DNA from: SVKR01 sp963605115
Lineage (GTDB): Bacteria; Bacillota; Clostridia; Oscillospirales; Oscillospiraceae
DNA length: 12,001 nt
Assembly: GCA_963605115.1 (NCBI GenBank)
Contig: CAVCTM010000062.1
Span: forward strand, 1 to 12,001
Direction: 5' to 3'
Positions within the stretch are counted from its first letter, which is position 1, and each line of letters opens with the position of its first letter. Below, one piece after another: positions 6,976 to 12,001 of this stretch. The position numbers and the translations under genes were made by a program. The notes below the pieces were generated by a model. The model was not told the origin of the DNA and made no database searches. It saw only the letters and a list, made by a program, of their open reading frames with translations.

Positions 6976-7016
6976 AAAACCGCGCTTTTGCGCAAGCAAA
7001 CAGGAGTGTTTTCTTC

Positions 7017-8498
7017 ATGGACAGAATTTTTGAAAAACTGAACGACCGCATCATGACCGCCGACGAAGCGGCGGCGATGATCAAGCCGGGCATGGTCCTC
7101 GGCTGCTCCGGCTTCACCGGCGTCGGCCACCCCAAGGCGCTGCCGCCCGCCATTGCGAAGCAGGGCACCGCCAAGGGTCTGACCCTGCTGACCGGCGCCT
7201 CCGTCGGCGACGTGCTCGACGGCGAGCTCGTCCGCGCCGGTCTCGTGGCGCACCGCTTCCCGTATCAGACCAACAAGTCGATGCGCGACGCGATCAACGC
7301 CGGCGAGGTGGAGTATGCCGATATGCACTTGAGCCACATGCCCGCGTTTTTGAACCGCGGCGTCGGTCCCCATATCGACTTCGCCATCATCGAGTGCGCC
7401 GCCGTGACGGAGCAGGGACTTATCCCCGCGGCGACCGTCGGCGCGTCGGACAGCTTTGTCTACAACGCGGATAAGGTCATCGTCGAGATCAACACCACGA
7501 TCCCGATGGGCATCGTCGGCATGCACGATATTTACCGCGTCCACACGCCCTTCGATCCCGCCCCGATCCCCCTGACCGATCCGTCCCAGCGCATCGGCGA
7601 CACGTTCATCCCCTGCCCGCCGGAGAAGATCGCCGCGATCGTCGTCACGGACGACGCCGGCTCCTTCCCCGTGTTCAAGCCCGCGGACGACGTGTCCAAG
7701 GCGATCGGCAGCCACATCGTGGACTTCCTGAAGAAGGAAGTCGCGGCGGGCCGCCAGCCGAAGAGCCTCTTCCCGATCCAGTCCGGCGTCGGCTCCGTCG
7801 CGAACGCCGTGCTCTACGGTCTCGCCGACGGCGGCTTCGACGGCATGCGCATGTACACCGAGGTGCTTCAGGATTCCGCGCTGGAGCTCGTCAAGAGCGG
7901 CAAGCTCGCGAGCGCTTCTGCGACCTCGCTCTCCCTCTCCAAGGAGATGTGCGCCGAGCTCTATGACAACATCGACTTCTACCGCGAGCGCATCGTCATC
8001 CGCCCGCAGGAGGTCGCGAACCACCCGGAGCTCGCCCGCCGCATGGGTCTCGTGTCCCTGAACACCCCCATCGAGTGCGACATTTACGGCAACGTCAACT
8101 CCACCCACGTTATGGGCAGCAAGGTCATGAACGGTCTCGGCGGCAGCGGCGACTTCGCGCGCAACGCCGGTCTGACCATTTTCGCCACGGAGTCCGTCGC
8201 CAAGGGCGGCGCGATCAGCTGCATCGTCCCGATGGTCTCCCACGTGGACCACACCGAGCACGACGTGCAGGTCATCGTCACCGAGCGCGGCTACGCCGAC
8301 CTCCGCTGGAAGAGCCCGAAGGAGCGCGCAAAGCTCATCATCGAAAACTGCGCCCACCCGGACTATAAGCCGATGCTGGAGGAATACTTCGCCGAGGCGT
8401 GCGCCAAGTCCAGCGGCAAGCACACCCCCCACATTCTGCCGAAAGCCCTCAGCTGGCACGAGCGCTTCCTTGAGACCGGCAGCATGCTGGTGAAGTAA
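7017..8498 (+). CDS. Acetate CoA-transferase, Cat1/AarC type
   Basis: A 493-residue class I CoA-transferase of the acetyl-CoA hydrolase/transferase family (succinyl-CoA:acetate CoA-transferases Cat1 and AarC, about 500 residues). It moves CoA from an acyl-CoA to acetate through a glutamyl-CoA intermediate. Motifs in order are 'GCSGFTGVGHPKALP' (29-43), 'SGVGSVANAVL' (256-266), the catalytic Glu282 in 'YTEVLQDS', 'GNVNSTH' (358-364) and GGSGDFARN (375-383). AGGAG (7002-7006) lies 10 nt before ATG, and the gene follows the carrier by 41 bp. As last gene of the operon it can recover acetyl-CoA, which the BKACE consumes, from the acyl-CoA that the BKACE makes. Succinyl-, butyryl- or acetoacetyl-CoA could be the donor. 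Its length argues against the shorter butyryl-CoA:acetate enzymes. Confidence 0.92.
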   Translation: MDRIFEKLNDRIMTADEAAAMIKPGMVLGCSGFTGVGHPKALPPAIAKQGTAKGLTLLTGASVGDVLDGELVRAGLVAHRFPYQTNKSMRDAINAGEVEYADMHLSHMPAFLNRGVGPHIDFAIIECAAVTEQGLIPAATVGASDSFVYNADKVIVEINTTIPMGIVGMHDIYRVHTPFDPAPIPLTDPSQRIGDTFIPCPPEKIAAIVVTDDAGSFPVFKPADDVSKAIGSHIVDFLKKEVAAGRQPKSLFPIQSGVGSVANAVLYGLADGGFDGMRMYTEVLQDSALELVKSGKLASASATSLSLSKEMCAELYDNIDFYRERIVIRPQEVANHPELARRMGLVSLNTPIECDIYGNVNSTHVMGSKVMNGLGGSGDFARNAGLTIFATESVAKGGAISCIVPMVSHVDHTEHDVQVIVTERGYADLRWKSPKERAKLIIENCAHPDYKPMLEEYFAEACAKSSGKHTPHILPKALSWHERFLETGSMLVK

Positions 8499-8504
8499 AA
8501 AAAC

Positions 8505-8545
8505 AAAAAAAAGACACGGACGGGTCCCGTCCGTGTCTTTTTTTA
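8505..8545 (+). terminator. Strong intrinsic terminator of the catabolic operon
   Basis: A 12-bp perfect stem (8513-8524 with 8526-8537, GACACGGACGGG and its complement) is flanked by eight A upstream and eight T downstream. It starts 7 bp after the CoA-transferase stop. The flanking A and T tracts make it potentially bidirectional. Confidence 0.93.
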
Positions 8546-8558
8546 TTGAAAAAACAAA

Positions 8559-8584
8559 GGGACCGCCGCGGCTGCGGCGGTCCC
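8559..8584 (-). terminator. Minus-strand intrinsic terminator
   Basis: Stem 8559-8569 with 8574-8584 (11 bp perfect, 4-nt loop). Read on the minus strand it is followed by TTTGTTTTTTC. It faces the operon terminator, and there is no minus-strand protein gene to its right before the plus-strand gene at 8898. It therefore implies a short minus-strand transcript from 8585 to about 8800. Confidence 0.75.
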
Positions 8585-8800
8585 CGCGTCGGAAAACTAT
8601 CCGGTTTATCCGGCCTTGCCGACGCTTGACCCGAAAAAACACCGGGACGGCTGCGCATCGCGAAATGCAACGGCAGTTCTTCGTCCCTATGGTCGGTATG
8701 CGACCATTCGCGGAGAACAGGCTCCCGCACCGGTCTGGAGCTTCAAGTTATCCAAAGCCCTGCCGACCAAAGCACCTTTTCGATCGGGTCCGCGCTTATC
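8585..8800 (-). ncRNA. Candidate structured small RNA, family not recognised
   Basis: No ORF with a ribosome site lies in 8546-8897 before the gene at 8898. The stretch folds well: a long-range pairing of 8784-8790 with 8628-8634 (GACCCGA/TCGGGTC) extended by four A-T pairs; an arm 8676-8680/8714-8718 enclosing a perfect 7-bp hairpin at 8689-8695/8701-8707; and a 3' hairpin 8586-8592/8619-8625 (7 bp) with an inner CCGG/CCGG pair. The minus strand is favoured because it ends at the terminator 8559-8584. A weak CATAAC -10 is at 8818-8823 on that strand. The size and rod shape recall 6S RNA, but I see no conserved 6S, SRP, RNase P, tmRNA or riboswitch core. The 5' end is approximate, and a plus-strand leader for the next gene is the alternative. 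Confidence 0.45.
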
Positions 8801-8897
8801 TTGCCCCGGCACCGGCGTGTTATGCATGCAATTTTTGGATAAAGCGCGGCGCGGCGGCGCAGACTAAGGGAAAGCTTTTTTCCGGAGGTCTTTTTTT

Positions 8898-9170
8898 ATG
8901 CTTTTTCAAAAACGCCGCGCCGCGCGTGAGATGCGCGAGCGCCTTGCCGAGGCGGAAGCGGAGCTGCTGGACCTGCGCCGCAGCATCGCCGCGGCTTACG
9001 ACGTGTTTGACCACGCAGCGGAGGATTCGCTCGTCGAGGCGAGCATTCTGGAGCTCGCCGCGCTGGAGGCAAAGTACAGCCGCGCCCTGCGGCGCGCGAA
9101 GGCGCTCTATGCCGCGGCGGAGACGCCGCAGCGCCGCCCCGCCGCCGCGCCCACCGCGGCGCGCGCCTAA
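8898..9170 (+). CDS. DUF2508 family protein (YaaL-like)
   Basis: A 90-residue, highly charged, mostly helical cytoplasmic protein. Residues 33-70, around 'AYDVFDHAAEDSLVEASI' and 'LELAALEAKYSRALRRAKAL', match the pattern I know for DUF2508 (B. subtilis YaaL): an Ala-Tyr-x-x-Phe helix, an acidic turn, then an E-L-x-A-x-E-x-(K/R)-Y-S helix. The Ala/Pro-rich tail from about 75 is probably disordered. GGAGG (8884-8888) is 9 nt before ATG, separated from it by a run of seven T. Function is unknown; in Bacillus the homologue lies by recR and bofA, a setting not seen here. It does not belong to the upstream catabolic operon, being cut off by two terminators. Its stop codon overlaps that of a possible minus-strand microORF. 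Confidence 0.75.
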   Translation: MLFQKRRAAREMRERLAEAEAELLDLRRSIAAAYDVFDHAAEDSLVEASILELAALEAKYSRALRRAKALYAAAETPQRRPAAAPTAARA

Positions 9171-9229
9171 CGCTCGCTCGGCACCGGCTCCGCACTGCCG
9201 AAGATCAGATCGTCGATATCTTTTCCCAT
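9167..9229 (-). CDS. Possible 20-residue microprotein
   Basis: ATG at 9229 opens the reading frame MGKDIDDLIFGSAEPVPSER, closed by TAG at 9167-9169. A plausible ribosome site, AGGGAGAG, lies about 8 nt upstream on the minus strand. It is 78 bp after the phosphoesterase gene on the same strand, so it could be read from that transcript. I do not recognise the peptide. It could equally be the relic of a longer gene or chance. The stop overlaps the stop of the convergent DUF2508 gene. Confidence 0.3.
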   Translation of the reverse strand: MGKDIDDLIFGSAEPVPSER

Positions 9230-9255
9230 GTTCTGTCTCTCCCTTCCGAAAATGA

Positions 9256-9273
9256 CATATACGCCAGTGTATG
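9256..9273 (-). other. Small hairpin after the phosphoesterase gene
   Basis: CATATAC (9256-9262) pairs with GTGTATG (9267-9273), 7 bp including one G-T pair, loop GCCA. Read on the minus strand it is followed by TCATTTTC, a weak T-tract. It might give partial termination between the phosphoesterase and the microORF. Confidence 0.3.
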
Positions 9274-9307
9274 CCGGGGGAGGGGAAATGATGCCGGAAA
9301 AATCTGC

Positions 9308-10141
9308 CTATGCGCGGCGCAGGACCGCGACGACGATTTCCGGGTTGTTGCAAAAGCGCGGGACCGGCGCGTCGCCGATGCCGCGGGAGACGACGAGGGT
9401 ATAGCGCCCGGAGGGGAGCGCGCCGGCGGTGTCCGCGGGGAAGAGCCCGCGCCCCGTGCCGAACACGCCGCCCAGAAGCGGCAGGCGCACGACGCCGCCG
9501 TGGGCGTGACCGCAGAGAACGGCATCCGCCGCGAGGTCGGGGTATTTTTCGCGGAAATCGTTGCGGTGGGCGAGGAGCAGGACGAAATCGTCCGGCTTTT
9601 CCGCGGCGATGCGCGCGCAGAGCGCGTCCGGTGTCGTCTGATCGCGCGGACCGTTCGGGTCGTCCACGCCCGCGAGGACGATCTCCGCGCCGCCGCGCGT
9701 GAGCGTCAGCGATTCGTTGCGCAGCCAGCGGACGCCGTGGGCGTCGAAAAGCGCGGAGAGCGCCGGAAGGAGCCCTGCCGCCCACTCGTGGTTGCCGCTG
9801 ACATAATAGACCGGCGCGATGGTCACGAGTCCGGCGAGCAGGCGCTGGGCGGCGGGGAGGTCCTCCGCGCCGTCGGCGAGGTCGCCCGTGAGCGCGATGA
9901 GGTCCGGCTCCGCCGCGGCGACCTTCCGCAGCAGCGTTTCGTTTCCCTCGCCGAACTCCTTTCCGTGGACGTCCGAGAGCTGCACGACGCGGAAGCTGTC
10001 AAATTCCGCGGGCAGGCGGGCGCTCACTACCGTATATTCCGTCGTGACGACGCGCAGGGCGCTGTCGGCAAAGCCGGCGGCGACGAGCAGCGCCGCGAGC
10101 AGCAGCACCCGCCGCGCGGCGCGGCGGCGCGGTCTTTTCAT
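9308..10141 (-). CDS. Membrane-anchored metallophosphoesterase (YkuE/YaeI-like)
   Basis: A 277-residue calcineurin-like phosphoesterase. The five metal-site blocks are in order: D-x-H in 'QLSDVHG' (Asp57, His59), 'TGDLAD' (Asp87), GNHE (Asn117, His118), 'LLLAHRND' (His192) and 'CGHAHGG' (His212, His214). An Arg-rich start, MKRPRRRAARR, precedes a hydrophobic segment (about 11-25). This is a signal anchor placing the catalytic domain outside the membrane; the double Arg might also allow Tat export. Relatives act on cell-envelope phosphodiesters such as lipid A precursors or UDP-sugars, but substrate is not predictable here. The ATG at 10141 is preferred over an in-frame TTG six bases earlier, because AAAGGGGGG lies 8 nt before it. 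It is divergently transcribed from the foldase gene. Confidence 0.9.
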   Translation of the reverse strand: MKRPRRRAARRVLLLAALLVAAGFADSALRVVTTEYTVVSARLPAEFDSFRVVQLSDVHGKEFGEGNETLLRKVAAAEPDLIALTGDLADGAEDLPAAQRLLAGLVTIAPVYYVSGNHEWAAGLLPALSALFDAHGVRWLRNESLTLTRGGAEIVLAGVDDPNGPRDQTTPDALCARIAAEKPDDFVLLLAHRNDFREKYPDLAADAVLCGHAHGGVVRLPLLGGVFGTGRGLFPADTAGALPSGRYTLVVSRGIGDAPVPRFCNNPEIVVAVLRRA

Positions 10142-10179
10142 CGGCAAAGCCCCCCTTTCATGATCTGAAAATATGGTTC

Positions 10180-10188
10180 ATGATACCA
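10180..10188 (-). promoter_or_regulatory. Promoter of the phosphoesterase gene
   Basis: On the minus strand TGG-TATCAT forms an extended -10 (hexamer 10180-10185). The -35 region is poor (TGGTTT at 17 bp). The start would be about 30 nt before the ATG at 10141. Confidence 0.55.
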
Positions 10189-10260
10189 CAGCCGGCGCGT
10201 CGAAACCACGCTTTCCGCACAATGTTTCCAGTTTTTTCACAGATTCCGGCGGGGCGGCAC

Positions 10261-10289
10261 TTGAAATCATGCCGACAATCTGTTACAAT
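10261..10289 (+). promoter_or_regulatory. Promoter of the parvulin-like foldase gene
   Basis: TTGAAA (10261-10266) and TACAAT (10284-10289) are separated by 17 bp, with TG at 10281-10282 making an extended -10. Near-consensus, so the gene is probably well expressed under vegetative sigma factor. The leader is about 60 nt. Confidence 0.8.
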
Positions 10290-10354
10290 ACGGGTGTTTC
10301 GCGTCCTCGGATGCGGGCAAGACGTAACCAACAATGAAAAGGATGAACGACAAC

Positions 10355-11866
10355 ATGGGTGCTTCCAAAGAAAAGAAAGTCCGGGCGGAGCTGCGCTCCG
10401 AGGGTCCCGACAAGAAGTCGGCAGCGGCTGCCGAGAAGGAAAAGAGCGACAAGAAATTCCGCCGCACCGCGATCATCACGGTCGTCGTGATCGTGGTCCT
10501 CGCCGCCTTCGCCATCGTCTATAACTCCAACCTGTTCTACACCGGCACCACCGCCGTCGAGGTCGACGGAACGGACTATAACGCCGCCGAGGTGAGCTGC
10601 TTCAAGCGCATCGCCTTCGAGAACATCTACAGCAATCTCTCCAACCAGTACGGCAATTATGTCAGCCTCTTCCTCGACACGAGCAAGCCGCTCGACGAGC
10701 AGCAGTACAGCGAGGACCAGACCTGGGCGGACTATCTCTCCGGCGCAACGCTGGACTATATGAAGCAGATCACCGCGCTCTATAACGAGGCGGTCAAGGC
10801 GGGCAGAACGCTCACCGAGGACGAGCAGACCGACATCGAAAACGAGCTCGCCATGCTCCAGCTCACCGCCACCACCAATAACTACGCGAGCGCCGACCAG
10901 CTCCTCGCCCTCAATTACGGCAAGGGCGTCACCACGGAGGTCTATCGCAGCGTGCTGGAGCGCGTCGCCCTCGCGAACGCCTTCGCGAACGACACGATGG
11001 ACAGCTATGAGTACACCGACGCGGAGCTGAAGGCGTATTACGCCGAGCACGCGGACGAGAACGACCTCTTCGAGTACGCCGTCTATTTCGCCGCGAACAG
11101 CGACAGCGCCTATGACGAGCTTGACGACGACGCCAAGGCGGAGGCGACCCACGCCGCCGCGGAGGAGATCATCGCCGCCGCCGAGGACGCCGAGAGCTTC
11201 GACGCCGCCGTCAAGGAGCTTGACGAAGACGCCTCCACCACCCGCCGCATCACGCAGGGCAGCAGCCTTCCGAGCTATTACGCCGAGTGGCTCCAGAGCG
11301 CCGACCGCAAGGCGGGCGACACCACCGTTATCGACATCGACACCGGCTCTTACGCCGTGCTCTATCTCGGCCGCGACACCGGCGATTATCCCCATGTCAG
11401 CATGCGCCACATCCTCGTGAATGTGGAAGCCGACGAGGACGGCAGCATCACCGAGGAGGCGAAGGACGCCGCGCATGAGGAGATCCTCGGTCTCTTTGCC
11501 GAGTGGCAGGGCGACCCGACGGAGGACAAGTTCGCCGAGCTCGCGAACGCCAACTCCGACGACGGCGGCTCCAACACGAGCGGCGGTCTCTACGAGAACA
11601 TCTACAAGGGTCAGATGGTCGAGGGCATCGACGAGTTCCTCTTCGACCCCGCCACCGAAGCCGGCGACACCACGATCGTCTATAACGACGGCACCTATAC
11701 CGGCTGGCACCTTGTCTACTTCGTCGGCCGCGACGAGCAGAATTACTGCGACTCCCTCGCCGAGAGCCAGCTCACGAGCGAAGCGTTCAACAGCTATCTT
11801 GAGGAGCTCGTGAACGCCGCGAGCCTCAGCGAGAAGTTCGGCTTCAAGTTCGTGGACTTCTCCTGA
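10355..11866 (+). CDS. Membrane-anchored parvulin-like peptidyl-prolyl isomerase (PrsA/SurA type)
   Basis: A 503-residue extracytoplasmic foldase. A basic cytoplasmic N-terminus ('MGASKEKKVRAELRSEG') is followed by one transmembrane helix (about 38-56, rich in Val and Ile). Then comes a SurA/PrsA-like helical chaperone region (about 65-240), a linker rich in Ala, Asp and Glu, and a C-terminal parvulin core. 'VSMRHILVNVE' (348-358), 'DDGGSNTSGGLYENI' (402-416) and 'MVEGIDEFLFD' (421-431) are the usual parvulin landmarks. No lipobox cysteine is seen, so unlike PrsA it is helix-anchored. The start at 10355 is chosen over ATGs at 10334 and 10343, because AAAGGA lies about 12 nt before it and relatives that I recall begin with a short 'M-x-A-S-(R/K)-E-K-K' sequence. 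The linker and catalytic domain are strikingly acidic. Confidence 0.85.
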   Translation: MGASKEKKVRAELRSEGPDKKSAAAAEKEKSDKKFRRTAIITVVVIVVLAAFAIVYNSNLFYTGTTAVEVDGTDYNAAEVSCFKRIAFENIYSNLSNQYGNYVSLFLDTSKPLDEQQYSEDQTWADYLSGATLDYMKQITALYNEAVKAGRTLTEDEQTDIENELAMLQLTATTNNYASADQLLALNYGKGVTTEVYRSVLERVALANAFANDTMDSYEYTDAELKAYYAEHADENDLFEYAVYFAANSDSAYDELDDDAKAEATHAAAEEIIAAAEDAESFDAAVKELDEDASTTRRITQGSSLPSYYAEWLQSADRKAGDTTVIDIDTGSYAVLYLGRDTGDYPHVSMRHILVNVEADEDGSITEEAKDAAHEEILGLFAEWQGDPTEDKFAELANANSDDGGSNTSGGLYENIYKGQMVEGIDEFLFDPATEAGDTTIVYNDGTYTGWHLVYFVGRDEQNYCDSLAESQLTSEAFNSYLEELVNAASLSEKFGFKFVDFS

Positions 11867-11882
11867 TCACAGGAATTTTTCC

Positions 11883-11918
11883 AAAGCCCGCCTTGTCATA
11901 CGTCAAGGCGGGCTTTTT
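11883..11918 (+). terminator. Intrinsic terminator of the foldase gene
   Basis: AAAGCCCGCCTTG (11883-11895) pairs with CAAGGCGGGCTTT (11904-11916), a 13-bp perfect stem with an 8-nt loop, followed by further T. It starts 17 bp after the stop codon. Confidence 0.92.
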
Positions 11919-11928
11919 GAGAAGTCAA

Positions 11929-12001
11929 TGCCGCGAAGCGGCACCCTTTAAAGGCTCCCGAAGTGCAAGGGGAGCTGGCGCGCGAAGCGCGACTGAGGGG
12001 T
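11929..12001. repeat. Dispersed-repeat-like palindromic element, right edge (partial)
   Basis: A run of small palindromes: TGCCGC-GAA-GCGGCA (11929-11943), GCTCCC facing GGGAGC (11955-11976) and CGCGC-GAA-GCGCG near 11980-11993, ending in ACTGAGGGGT at the window edge. From memory this type of string ('AAGGGGAGCTG...ACTGAGGGG') is scattered through many gut Clostridia genomes. It has no ORF and is cut by the window end. Confidence 0.5.

Noticed and set aside
6982..6993. GCGC-TTTT-GCGC hairpin between carrier and CoA-transferase
   Set aside because: Only 4 bp with no T-tract; too weak to call.
5671..6999. Minus-strand ORF opposite the carrier, very rich in Asp, Glu, Ala and Gly
   Set aside because: The acidic composition is the mirror of hydrophobic codons on the other strand. 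No start signals.
6915..8642. Minus-strand ORF (575 codons) opposite the CoA-transferase
   Set aside because: It crosses two intrinsic terminators and has no ribosome site; the plus strand carries all catalytic motifs.
8449..8730. Minus-strand ORF of 93 codons across the two terminators
   Set aside because: It would be read through both terminators. The codons match no family, and the region is better explained by structured RNA.
8585..8800. Assignment of the folded region to 6S, SRP, RNase P, tmRNA or a known riboswitch
   Set aside because: The size and rod shape suit 6S, but I could not find conserved cores of any of these families, so it stays unclassified.
8533..9255. Plus-strand ORF across the non-coding gap and DUF2508 gene
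   Set aside because: It begins inside the terminator stem, has no ribosome site and overlaps DUF2508 in another frame.

Overview
The window is GC-rich DNA that most resembles a strictly anaerobic gut Firmicute of the Oscillospiraceae type (relatives of Flavonifractor, Lawsonibacter, Intestinimonas). The grounds are consistent GGAGG ribosome sites, bacterial extended -10 promoters, a membrane-anchored parvulin typical of that group, a DUF2508 protein, and structured dispersed repeats at both ends. The taxon is an inference, because there is no rRNA or other marker gene here. No tRNA, rRNA, CRISPR array or transposase was seen.

Layout. 1-180: array of five short hairpins, a dispersed-repeat-like element. 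253-1728 (-): PucR-type regulator. 1729-2012: divergent control region with a promoter on each strand and an 18-bp direct repeat present twice, 116 bp apart. 2013-8498 (+): six-gene catabolic operon, ending in a strong intrinsic terminator at 8505-8545. It encodes two tandem cyclase-family metal hydrolases, an SDR dehydrogenase, a beta-keto acid cleavage enzyme (BKACE), an AspT/YidE-type membrane carrier and an acetate CoA-transferase. 8559-8800: minus-strand terminator preceded by a foldable non-coding stretch, probably a small RNA gene. 8898-9170 (+): DUF2508 (YaaL-like) protein. 9167-9229 (-): possible 20-residue microprotein. 9308-10141 (-): membrane-anchored metallophosphoesterase. 10142-10354: divergent promoters. 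10355-11866 (+): membrane-anchored parvulin-like foldase with a terminator at 11883-11918. 11929-12001: second dispersed-repeat-like element, cut by the window edge.

How the operon may work. A ring or cyclic amide/lactone would be opened by the cyclase-family hydrolase(s), and a hydroxyl/keto step done by the SDR. The resulting beta-keto acid would be cleaved with acetyl-CoA by the BKACE into acetoacetate plus an acyl-CoA. The CoA-transferase would return CoA to acetate, and the carrier would move the organic acid substrate or product. This architecture recalls the anaerobic phloroglucinol route (SDR reductase, cyclohydrolase, triacetate acetoacetate-lyase), which I recall from the literature and could not check here. 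The exact substrate is unknown. The first of the two cyclases has lost a signature metal-binding Asp and carries Gln where a Glu is expected, so the pair may be an active enzyme plus a divergent partner.
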